DNA from: a virus | DNA length: 22,021 nucleotides | Direction: 5' to 3' (one strand) | IMG/VR virus record: IMGVR_UViG_3300025616_000044 | Location: 1 to 22,021 of that record | Shown here: positions 15,552 to 20,356 of the stretch, in pieces | Layout: each line of letters starts with the position of its first letter | Numbering within the stretch: the stretch's first letter is position 1 | Notes under the pieces: generated by a model | Databases searched by the model: none | Seen by the model: the letters and a program-made list of their open reading frames with translations, nothing else | Told to the model about the DNA's origin: nothing | Translations under genes and position numbers: made by a program

Positions 15552-15718
15552 CGAATCACCTTCTCAATCAGGTTGCGAGCCAGCGGTTGCTTGCCAAGCA
15601 GCCAGCTCTGAATGCGTCCCATGTCCCAAGTGATGACTTTGAACTGGTTGGGGCGCTGGTAAGCAGTTGAGATCTGGGACTTGTCCCAATCTTTGACGAT
15701 CTTGCCTTTGACGATCAC
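15548..15718 (-). CDS. Small hypothetical protein, 56 aa, GTG start
   Basis: This is a short ORF filling the gap between two overlapping operon genes. It starts with GTG (15718-15716), which overlaps the upstream TGA (15715-15717) as GTGA, and a GGAG (15727-15730) lies 8 nt ahead. The stop TGA (15548-15550) overlaps the next ATG. The product reads VIVKGKIVKDWDKSQISTAY, QRPNQFKVITWDMGRIQSWL, LGKQPLARNLIEKVIR. It is basic and contains no recognisable domain. Coding status rests on the precise 4-base overlaps at both ends, the Shine-Dalgarno and the absence of any other frame that fills this space convincingly. No function can be given. Confidence 0.75.
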   Translation of the reverse strand: MIVKGKIVKDWDKSQISTAYQRPNQFKVITWDMGRIQSWLLGKQPLARNLIEKVIR

Positions 15719-15987
15719 GTGTTTTTCTCCTTGAGTTTGGCTTCAACGGCTCGGGTATACGTTACGTCTGACCAGCACGTAGTCCAATCACGAGAACCCA
15801 TAATTTCAACAACTTCTTGATATGTCAGACCAACCCATTCTTGTTTTGGTTGCGCCAACCTATCGCGCAACGCCAGAATAGTTGTGCAAATCTCACAATC
15901 GCATCCGTGCAAATTTTCTGGTTTTGTTTGATCTGCTGAATATTCCAAAACATCCAGCGCTTGTTTCAATAGTTCGCGGTCAGTCAT
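15715..15987 (-). CDS. Conserved phage protein, 90 aa
   Basis: The protein begins MTDRELLKQALDVLEYSAD and contains ILALRDRLAQPKQEWVGLTYQEVVE, here split as ILALRDRLAQPKQEWVGL followed by TYQEVVEIMG. It ends with FxRAxEAKLKEKN-type residues (YTRAVEAKLKEKNT). This architecture is very common in phages of Proteobacteria: an N-terminal 'ELLxQALDxLE' helix, 'RLAQPxQEWVGLT', and a terminal 'A.EAKLKEKN'. Its function is unknown. CDCEIC in the middle is a possible metal-binding cluster. The ATG is preceded by AAGGAG and overlaps the stop of the HTH gene. It is a good landmark for the early/accessory region of such phages, but gives no clue to mechanism. Confidence 0.85.
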   Translation of the reverse strand: MTDRELLKQALDVLEYSADQTKPENLHGCDCEICTTILALRDRLAQPKQEWVGLTYQEVVEIMGSRDWTTCWSDVTYTRAVEAKLKEKNT

Positions 15988-16202
15988 TGCTGTTTCTCCT
16001 TGGACAGTTTCGGCCCTGATTGCAATTCCCGTGGCAGGGAGGACACCGTTTCATTCTTGCTCCTCATTCTTTTGATCATCTTGTGGACGTTCTGGGGGCT
16101 GCAACCCAGAACCCTGGCTATTTCATTCATAGACGGCAACCGGCCTAGTGACTTCTCCAGACCACCGATTGCGTCCAATAACCGGATCTGAGCCATTCTC
16201 AT
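15984..16202 (-). CDS. Small HTH DNA-binding protein, 72 aa
   Basis: The central segment GRLPSMNEIARVLGCSPQNV, continuing HKMIKRM, is a clear helix-turn-helix: a turn after 'EIARVLG' and a recognition helix starting 'SPQNVHKMI'. The layout resembles the N-terminal winged-helix of LexA-type or sigma-like regulators but lacks any catalytic or dimerisation domain. The C-terminus is a basic, disordered tail (KLSKEKQQ). Overlap with the Erf gene (16199-16202) and with the next gene downstream implies coupled expression with the recombination genes. A transcription regulator or DNA-organising accessory factor is likely, with the target unknown. The palindromes in 18467-18523 are candidate binding sites, which is only a guess from co-localisation on the same operon. 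Confidence 0.8.
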   Translation of the reverse strand: MRMAQIRLLDAIGGLEKSLGRLPSMNEIARVLGCSPQNVHKMIKRMRSKNETVSSLPRELQSGPKLSKEKQQ

Positions 16203-16960
16203 GCCGCTGCTTTCATCAGCGCATCAAGAGCGCCGATTCGAGCTGAGAACGTCTGAAGGAACCTGGCACGTTCAACCATCGACAGCCGGTTCACTTCAGC
16301 GTCGTTAGCAGTACGCAGCAGCTTGAGCTTGGCAATACGATCAATCGGCGGCACTTTGCCGGCTTTCATCACGGCATCGGCCAGCGCATTGAACTCGATA
16401 ACCCATGCAGCTTCATCGGTAGACATTGAGCGTGGCTTGGCTTCGTTAGGGACGCGCAATGCCCAAGTGCCACCAGCTCCATCCTCAAATTCAATCACGT
16501 CTGGCGGCGGCTCAGTGGGCTTCGGCAGCGCTTTGGGTGCTACCGCATCTAGAGGGTTTGCCGGCTTTACCTCGGGCTTCTGAGGCGGCTTCCTGCTGGC
16601 AGCATTGCCGTCATCATCCTCGGCAGCAATACCGCACGCAGCCATCAGCGAATAGCGCCGAGCGTAAGTCAATGCCGAGCCATACCCTTGCGGGTCGTGC
16701 TTTGCTGCTGGCACGTGCAGCTTGCCCATGCGTAGCGTTTCACCCGACTCGTGCAAGAAACACGTCTCCACAGTTACGCCGTCTTGGACATCAAACGTCT
16801 CCTGGTAAACAGCGATGCCGTTCTCAAGCAGAGCGTCATTGACTGCTTCCAAGCAGCTCGCAAGGTCGACGTACTTATTCTTGAAGTGAGAGTTTGTGTT
16901 GGTCTTGAGCGCTGGTGCAAACGCACGCTTGGCTGCGACAAATGCTGCTGCAATTTTCAT
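16199..16960 (-). CDS. erf: Erf-family single-strand annealing recombinase, 253 aa
   Basis: Hallmarks of the ERF superfamily are clear in the first 120 residues: NSHFKNKYVDLASCLEAVND, ALLENGIAVYQE, then HDPQGYGSALTYARRYSLMA and CGIAAEDDDGNAA. Erf proteins such as that of P22 form rings on single-stranded DNA, anneal complementary strands and support circularisation and recombination of the phage genome. A Pro/Lys-rich linker (PPQKPEVKPANPLDAVAPKA) follows, then a C-terminal helical domain. The ATG overlaps the stop of the exonuclease gene (16957-16960), so the annealing protein and its partner nuclease are translationally coupled. Length is in the family range. No defects are seen. Confidence 0.92.
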   Translation of the reverse strand: MKIAAAFVAAKRAFAPALKTNTNSHFKNKYVDLASCLEAVNDALLENGIAVYQETFDVQDGVTVETCFLHESGETLRMGKLHVPAAKHDPQGYGSALTYARRYSLMAACGIAAEDDDGNAASRKPPQKPEVKPANPLDAVAPKALPKPTEPPPDVIEFEDGAGGTWALRVPNEAKPRSMSTDEAAWVIEFNALADAVMKAGKVPPIDRIAKLKLLRTANDAEVNRLSMVERARFLQTFSARIGALDALMKAAA

Positions 16961-17913
16961 TTCGACACCTTGATGGTGATGGTGGACTGGCGCATAGAGT
17001 GCGCTGGTTTGGCAGGAACGATCTTCTCCGGCTGCGCTGCATAGTTACGGATCGGCCAGGAGATACGGAATTCTTCAGCGTGCGCCAGCGTGGCGTTGCC
17101 AAGCATTTCTTTCAGCTCGGTTTCGTTGTCTGCAATGCTTGCCTCAAGAACCTTGATTTCCTGCTTGGCTTTGACAATCCGCTCGGCCAGCGTGGCTCCC
17201 CAATCGCCAAGATCAACAGAGTCAAGGTTTGGATCGCCAGGCCACTTGGTGCCGTACTCCTCGGGAGTGGCAGGGTCGTACCACTCAACTTCGCCGGTCT
17301 CCGTCCAATGCAAAATCTTGGACTCAAACTCAAACGCTTTCTTGCGGATTAGCGCTTGCGTCTCTTCATGAGGAGCGAACAGGAATATCCGCAGCTCGAT
17401 GCCTTGATACAGAACACAAACGGCTCCCCACTTGGCGCCGGTGATGTCCATCTGCGCTTGGAGCTGTAGAGGACCACGGCTCATTGCTGGACAATCTTCG
17501 GGATATGAGCTGGTGAGCTTGGCTTCGAGCACGCCAACGCCGTCGAGCGTGATGCTGTCCTGGCCGATCACGTATACGCCGGCATCTGGGTTGTTGGTCA
17601 CGACCAGACCGTTGCCGTCACCGTTGCCGTCTAGCGAACAGGCGATCGGTGCGTCAGGATGGAAATATGCTTTTGGATGGTCGAGCACTAGATTAGACAA
17701 TGCTAAACGTCCCGACGCTTCCAGCAGAAGCGGAACCTCGAGCAGATTGCCCCAGTGCATTGCTTCGTTGGTCTTAAAAGGCGTTTCAACGTCCTGTAGC
17801 GCGTTCAACACGCTCTTGAGTACATCGTTGGGCGTCTCATACTTTGAGTGGCCCAGAAGGGCCGGGACGCGGCTTGCGCTGAGCATTGTGTTAGGGGTTA
17901 CTTTGCCGACCAT
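16957..17913 (-). CDS. YqaJ-type viral exonuclease (PD-(D/E)XK), partner of Erf, 318 aa
   Basis: The N-terminus LSASRVPALLGHSKYETPND has the YqaJ/lambda-exonuclease-like 'S.S..PALLG' motif. Catalytic motifs follow in order: WGNLLEVPLL (E60), CSLDG (D95), VLEAKLTSS (E130, K132) and LQLQAQMDITGAKWGAVCVL (Q154). This is a PD-(D/E)XK nuclease expected to degrade the 5' strand of linear duplex DNA and load the Erf annealing protein made from the next gene. The C-terminal ~90 residues hold a coiled coil (RIVKAKQEIKVLEASIADNE) and a basic end, possibly for partner contact. The start is supported by GGAGG (17920-17924, 6 nt upstream). The upstream small gene ends in TAATG with this start. Confidence 0.9.
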   Translation of the reverse strand: MVGKVTPNTMLSASRVPALLGHSKYETPNDVLKSVLNALQDVETPFKTNEAMHWGNLLEVPLLLEASGRLALSNLVLDHPKAYFHPDAPIACSLDGNGDGNGLVVTNNPDAGVYVIGQDSITLDGVGVLEAKLTSSYPEDCPAMSRGPLQLQAQMDITGAKWGAVCVLYQGIELRIFLFAPHEETQALIRKKAFEFESKILHWTETGEVEWYDPATPEEYGTKWPGDPNLDSVDLGDWGATLAERIVKAKQEIKVLEASIADNETELKEMLGNATLAHAEEFRISWPIRNYAAQPEKIVPAKPAHSMRQSTITIKVSK

Positions 17914-18023
17914 TACAAACCTCCAGAGAGAGCAAGAAACAAACAGATTGCGGACATTGCGCCGACTGCGATCGACGCCAGGATGATTGTCAGATTGGAA
18001 TCGTGTTGGTCTTCAGGTCTCAT
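17913..18023 (-). CDS. Very small membrane protein, 36 aa
   Basis: This short ORF lies just upstream of the exonuclease. It begins MRPEDQHDSN and continues with one hydrophobic helix (LTIILASIAVGAMSAICLFL, then ALSGGL). The stop TAA (17913-17915) overlaps the exonuclease ATG as TAATG. A Shine-Dalgarno GAGGAG lies 7 nt before the ATG at 18023. The N-terminus is charged and the helix has small residues spaced for packing (A, G, A, S), giving a single-pass inner membrane protein. No family is recognised. Small phage membrane proteins of this kind can act in superinfection exclusion or host-membrane modulation, but nothing here shows which. Confidence 0.7.
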   Translation of the reverse strand: MRPEDQHDSNLTIILASIAVGAMSAICLFLALSGGL

Positions 18024-18186
18024 CGCTCGGCTCCTCGTTTTGTACTGACGTCAAAGTGACAAATTCTTCTTCGCGGTAAATTTGAAATTCAAGATTTTTG
18101 AATTCGTAATACACCTCAATAACTTCTCGATGAACATAATCAAGAATGATTTTTTCTATTTCTTTTTTGTTAAATGTAATTTTCAT
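18013..18186 (-). CDS. Small A+T-rich hypothetical protein, 57 aa
   Basis: The ORF begins at ATG 18186 with a strong Shine-Dalgarno (AAGGAG, 5 nt spacing) and ends at TGA 18013-18015, overlapping the next start by 11 bases. The product opens MKITFNKKEIEKIILDYVHR and continues EVIEVYYEFKNLEFQIYREE to an acidic end EEPSDET. It is charged, with alternating hydrophobic residues typical of a small alpha/beta protein. The DNA is visibly more A+T-rich than its neighbours, with many AAA and GAA codons, which hints at a separate origin. No family or function is recognised. Confidence 0.75.
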   Translation of the reverse strand: MKITFNKKEIEKIILDYVHREVIEVYYEFKNLEFQIYREEEFVTLTSVQNEEPSDET

Positions 18187-18201
18187 AATAGCTCCTTGAT
18201 T

Positions 18202-18215
18202 GGGGCCGAAGCCCC
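18202..18215 (-). promoter_or_regulatory. GGGGC-UUCG-GCCCC hairpin in leftward operon leader
   Basis: On the minus strand the 14-base sequence GGGGCTTCGGCCCC folds into a 5-bp G/C stem closed by a C(UUCG)G tetraloop, an exceptionally stable RNA hairpin. It lies between the first operon gene's stop (18232) and the Shine-Dalgarno of the second gene (18192-18197). There is no following U-tract, so it is not a standard terminator. It could protect or process the mRNA, or partly attenuate transcription. Confidence 0.65.
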
Positions 18216-18231
18216 GTGGTTGAGTTAGGGC

Positions 18232-18411
18232 TTACGCCCATCCGAGTTTTGCCGCATGGGCAATTGCCTCGGCTTTGGTGTCATAAATGACGTAGACATA
18301 AGCCCCGTCATTCCAACGAATGTTGACTCGGAAACAATCTCCGAAGTCGGTCATGCTGACTGAGTCAGCGGTGAGATGGTTGCGACCGAGAGAAAGTTGG
18401 TTGCCGTTCAT
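18232..18411 (-). CDS. Small hypothetical protein, first gene of the leftward operon, 59 aa
   Basis: I place the start at ATG 18411 because AGGAG (18419-18423) lies 7 nt before it; the in-frame ATG at 18435 would lie upstream of this signal. The protein reads MNGNQLSLGRNHLTADSVSM, then TDFGDCFRVNIRWNDGAYVY and VIYDTKAEAIAHAAKLGWA. The second half, with alternating beta strands followed by a C-terminal 'KAEAIAHAA' helix, looks like a small beta-beta-alpha domain of the kind common in phage early proteins. No function is assigned. It is the first gene after the predicted promoter at 18457-18485, so it would be the earliest and most abundant product of this operon. Confidence 0.75.
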   Translation of the reverse strand: MNGNQLSLGRNHLTADSVSMTDFGDCFRVNIRWNDGAYVYVIYDTKAEAIAHAAKLGWA

Positions 18412-18456
18412 TTTGTTGCTCCTGTTGTGCGCCACGACGTGCAGCGCATGAGTCGT

Positions 18457-18485
18457 ACTGTACAGAGGTTGACAACCGTTGACAA
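18457..18485 (-). promoter_or_regulatory. Predicted sigma70-type promoter of the leftward operon
   Basis: On the minus strand TTGTCA (plus 18480-18485) and TACAGT (plus 18457-18462) are separated by exactly 17 bp. They match 5 of 6 and 4 of 6 bases of the -35 and -10 consensus. Transcription would start near 18450, leaving a leader of about 40 nt before the AGGAG and ATG of the first gene. The spacer and -35 overlap the palindrome GGTTG-A-CAACC (18467-18477) and a 10-bp-spaced direct repeat of TTGACAA, which suggests repressor control. Confidence 0.6.
18467..18477. promoter_or_regulatory. Candidate operator palindrome over the leftward promoter
   Basis: GGTTG-A-CAACC is a perfect inverted repeat with 5-bp arms around one central base. 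It is followed by a second TTGACAA 10 bp downstream (18469-18475 and 18479-18485), about one helical turn. The position inside the predicted promoter spacer suits a repressor or activator site. No protein can be assigned; the HTH product of the same operon is one candidate. Confidence 0.45.
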
Positions 18486-18506
18486 GGGGTCAGAACAAAT
18501 ATTTTT

Positions 18507-18523
18507 CTAGGGACAAACCCTAG
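18507..18523. promoter_or_regulatory. Second candidate operator, inverted repeat CTAGGG-N5-CCCTAG
   Basis: CTAGGG (18507-18512) and CCCTAG (18518-18523) are perfect reverse complements around ACAAA. A+T-rich tracts flank the element (ATTTTT before, TACAAATTTTTT after). It lies in the middle of the 257-bp divergent control region, which otherwise holds no gene that I can support between 18412 and 18668. A dimeric regulator site is the simplest reading. A weak rightward terminator is less likely, because the T-tract begins 7 nt after the stem. Confidence 0.5.
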
Positions 18524-18668
18524 TACAAATTTTTTCCACAAGCCCATCGACTTCGGGCATCATCTGCCGTTCGTTCTCAAGAGTTTCCCTGTCGGGACAT
18601 TTCAACGGTTCAAACAGAGCGCCGGCTCAAAAACAACCCGAACGGGAAACAGCAAGGAACCTACCTAA

Positions 18669-19091
18669 ATGATGACGTTGCAGTTCACCATCCCTGGGCC
18701 ACCCGTCGGCAAGGGCAGACCACGGTTCAGCACGCAGGGCGGCAAGCCCCGCAGCTACACGCCGGCTGTCACGCGAGAGTACGAAGCACTGATAGCAGCG
18801 CGAGCTGCTGAAGCAATGGCCGGCAGAGAACCACTCAAGACGCCGTTGAGAGTCATGATCGAGGCGACCATGAGCATTCCGCTGAGCTGGTCGAAAACAA
18901 AGCGCCAGGCGGCGTTAGATGGTGATGTATATCCATCGCGGCCAGACGTCGACAACATTGCCAAGACCGTTTTGGATGGGATGAACGGCGTGGTTTACGA
19001 GGACGATGCCCAGGTCACGCATTTGAAAGTCAATAAAAAATATGCCCAAGAGGGATCGGTCACGGTCTGGTTGTCGGAGAATCTCAAATGA
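18669..19091 (+). CDS. rusA: RusA-family Holliday junction resolvase, 140 aa
   Basis: The protein begins LQFTIPGPPVGKGRPRFST with the typical N-terminal strand 'P.P..KGRPRF'. The catalytic motif follows: RPDVDNIAKTVLDGMNGVVY, then EDDAQV. D93, D95 and an aspartate at 112/113, with K99, correspond to the catalytic Asp residues and Lys of RusA. It should resolve four-way junctions and other branched DNA formed during phage recombination or replication. AAGGAA lies about 9 nt before ATG 18669; the alternative start at 18672 would remove one residue. It is the first gene of the rightward early operon, opposite the exonuclease/Erf genes, and its stop overlaps the next start by ATGA. Confidence 0.92.
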   Translation: MMTLQFTIPGPPVGKGRPRFSTQGGKPRSYTPAVTREYEALIAARAAEAMAGREPLKTPLRVMIEATMSIPLSWSKTKRQAALDGDVYPSRPDVDNIAKTVLDGMNGVVYEDDAQVTHLKVNKKYAQEGSVTVWLSENLK

Positions 19092-19255
19092 GCAAAAAGG
19101 CAAATACCGAAGCAAAAAGACGACTGGAACGGATGCCCTACAGACTGATGGACATTAACGGAAAACCCGTCAGAGATTATACAAAAACCGAAAAGGAGAT
19201 CGTAAAAGAAATCAAAAGAGAGTACGAAAGCAGCCTCAAAAACAACCAGTCATAG
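19088..19255 (+). CDS. Small basic protein, 55 aa, upstream of the origin-like region
   Basis: This short ORF starts with ATG 19088, overlapping the RusA stop as ATGA, and ends at TAG 19253-19255. The protein is MSKKANTEAKRRLERMPYRL, then MDINGKPVRDYTKTEKEIVK and EIKREYESSLKNNQS. It is highly charged, with many Lys, Arg and Glu, and is predicted to be helical with a likely amphipathic C-terminal helix. Nucleic-acid binding or a partner-protein role is possible, but no family is recognised. It ends only 2 bp before the first DnaA-box-like repeat. That position, and coupling to a resolvase, suggests an early function. Confidence 0.75.
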   Translation: MSKKANTEAKRRLERMPYRLMDINGKPVRDYTKTEKEIVKEIKREYESSLKNNQS

Positions 19256-19431
19256 CCTGTGGATAACCTGTGGATAACTACCCTGAAAGCTGTGGATAAC
19301 CCTGTGGATAACCCTGTGGATAACTTTTCTTCATATACGCGTGCGCGTAGAGATCTAAGACTAAGATCTAAGACTAAGATCTAAGACTAAGAGAGCTAAG
19401 ACTAAGATCGAAGGAGAAGATCTGTGACTAA
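19256..19431. other. Origin-like region: five DnaA boxes plus GATC 13-mer repeats
   Basis: Between the small basic gene and the next gene lies a non-coding region laid out like a miniature bacterial replication origin. TGTGGATAA, the reverse complement of the consensus DnaA box TTATCCACA, occurs five times without mismatch and in one orientation, at 19258, 19269, 19291, 19303 and 19315. Starts are 11, 22, 12 and 12 bp apart, close to whole helical turns. A pyrimidine/A+T-rich stretch and the palindrome TACGCG-TG-CGCGTA (19336-19349) follow. Then come tandem 13-mers beginning with GATC (19352-19431), reminiscent of the GATCT-initial 13-mers of the E. coli oriC unwinding element. By established knowledge such clusters recruit DnaA. 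That the phage replicates from here, rather than titrating DnaA or being regulated by it, is inference. Confidence 0.75.
19352..19431 (+). repeat. Six direct repeats of a 13-bp GATC-containing unit
   Basis: Three exact tandem copies of GATCTAAGACTAA occupy 19352-19390. A 15-bp variant GAGAGCTAAGACTAA (19391-19405), a diverged GATCGAAGGAGAA (19406-19418) and GATCTGTGACTAA (19419-19431, 11 of 13 identical) follow without gaps. The diverged unit carries the AAGGAG Shine-Dalgarno, and the last unit covers the GTG start codon at 19424. The array is therefore both an iteron-like element and the translation initiation region of the next gene. Confidence 0.85.
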
Positions 19432-19681
19432 GATGAAAGACTCCATATTTAATTTTACTAAAGAAATAAGAGGAGGTTTGAAAAAAATAAAAGGTGCCCA
19501 AATAAGTAGCAAGCTGGTAAACGAATTGATTGCTCTGGACATGACGTCAGCGCAATTGCAAACCGGCATCGAATCGGTAATCAGACGCCGAATTGATGCC
19601 AAACAACCCGAGGTCGAAACAATGGAGGAGCTTTTATCCGAAGTTGTGACTGACCAAATCCTGAGAAACAATCTAAAGTGA
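19424..19681 (+). CDS. Small hypothetical protein encoded from the origin-like repeats, 85 aa
   Basis: The start is GTG 19424: AAGGAG at 19411-19416 lies 7 nt before it, while the in-frame ATG 19433 would be 16 nt away. The protein is MTKMKDSIFNFTKEIRGGLK, KIKGAQISSKLVNELIALDM, TSAQLQTGIESVIRRRIDAK, then an acidic segment VETMEELLSEVV. It is basic in the first half, acidic in the second and mostly helical, with no known motif. Its initiation region lies inside the GATC repeats, so protein binding to the repeats would affect its expression. A replication-linked role such as an initiator or regulator is possible only by position. Its stop overlaps the next GTG start. Confidence 0.78.
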   Translation: MTKMKDSIFNFTKEIRGGLKKIKGAQISSKLVNELIALDMTSAQLQTGIESVIRRRIDAKQPEVETMEELLSEVVTDQILRNNLK

Positions 19682-20058
19682 ATCAAATGAATAAACCAAT
19701 CGCAGCCAAAGGCACTTACGAGCAGAAACCCGGAAAAGGCGCAGCATTTCCGAATGACAAAAAGGTCGAGGATTGGCACGCCGATTACAAAGGACGGATC
19801 TGCTTGCCGGACGGTTCGATGCACTGGCTGGACGTGACGATCAAAACCGCTGCCAGCGGGATGCAGTACGCTGCAATTTCGATTGGAAACGCTTGCGAAC
19901 CGACCATCGCGGTCGATCATGGCCCCAAAAGGCATCCAGACGGCCACAGAAGCGGTTTCCAGAGCGTGACTGAGGCTACCCTACCAACCCGAGTCAAAAA
20001 CGCGCCACAGCCCCGCGCATCGGGTTTTGAGGATTTGGACGAAGACGTGCCTTTTTGA
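19678..20058 (+). CDS. SSB-like protein with acidic C-terminal tip, 126 aa
   Basis: The start is GTG 19678, overlapping the previous TGA (GTGA); ATG 19687 would remove three residues. The core reads FPNDKKVEDWHADYKGRICL, PDGSMHWLDVTIKTAASGMQ, then YAAISIG. This three-strand 'DYKG.I..PDG..HWL..W.KT...G..Y..I.IG' pattern occurs in small phage proteins of OB-fold-like appearance. The C-terminus ends in FEDLDEDVPF, matching the acidic tip of bacterial SSB (E. coli DFDDDIPF), which binds partners such as exonucleases and helicases. A Pro/Arg-rich linker precedes it. I infer ssDNA binding plus recruitment of host or phage repair proteins. The alternative is a protein that only mimics the SSB tip. 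Confidence 0.75.
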   Translation: MNQMNKPIAAKGTYEQKPGKGAAFPNDKKVEDWHADYKGRICLPDGSMHWLDVTIKTAASGMQYAAISIGNACEPTIAVDHGPKRHPDGHRSGFQSVTEATLPTRVKNAPQPRASGFEDLDEDVPF

Positions 20059-20059
20059 G

Positions 20060-20356
20060 ATGAAAATGGATAATTTGCCAGACCCAATTCAATTCATTGC
20101 TGAGAATGGGCCAATGACGTCGCGTCAATGTGCTCAGTTATTGCCAGCGCTGACGCAAAAGAATGTGGACGATAAATTGCGCCAGGCATTTCGCGTTGGC
20201 AAGCTATCGCGTCGCATTGACGAGGAGTCACGCACCAATCGACCGAGCTACGTTTATTTCGATGCGAATGGCAGGTCCAGCAATAAAGAGCCAGAGCATT
20301 GCACCATTCTCAGAACCCTTGGAAAGCATCAGGAGACAGAAATTGGAATTCACTAA
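20060..20356 (+). CDS. Small protein with possible winged-helix fold, 98 aa
   Basis: ATG 20060 lies just after the SSB-like stop; ATG 20066 is the next in-frame option and the Shine-Dalgarno is weak for both. The protein begins MKMDNLPDPIQFIAENGPMT. It then has SRQCAQLLPALTQKNVDDKL and RQAFRVGKLSRRIDEESRTN, followed by RPSYVYFDANG. The order helix (FIAENGPMTSRQCAQLLP), helix, basic helix, then a beta hairpin ending in 'YVYF' fits a winged-helix DNA-binding domain. The C-terminal ~25 residues look disordered. It may regulate early transcription or act in replication. The identification is from pattern only. Confidence 0.65.
   Translation: MKMDNLPDPIQFIAENGPMTSRQCAQLLPALTQKNVDDKLRQAFRVGKLSRRIDEESRTNRPSYVYFDANGRSSNKEPEHCTILRTLGKHQETEIGIH

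Noticed and set aside
15564-15746. Minus-strand 60-aa ORF rich in Arg/Gln
   Set aside because: Low-complexity shadow of the GTG gene 15548-15718, which has a Shine-Dalgarno and exact 4-base overlaps.
18507-18536. CTAGGG-CCCTAG stem plus T-tract as a rightward terminator
   Set aside because: Seven bases separate the stem from the T-run and there is no upstream gene to terminate; an operator is more plausible.
18365-18547. Minus-strand ORF across the control region
   Set aside because: It spans the predicted promoter and palindromes, lacks a Shine-Dalgarno and gives an unconvincing peptide.
19256-19324. TGTGGATAAC repeats as a CRISPR or minisatellite
   Set aside because: Units are only 9-10 bp with spacers of 1-13 bp, too short for CRISPR. 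Each unit equals the DnaA box consensus, which explains them better.
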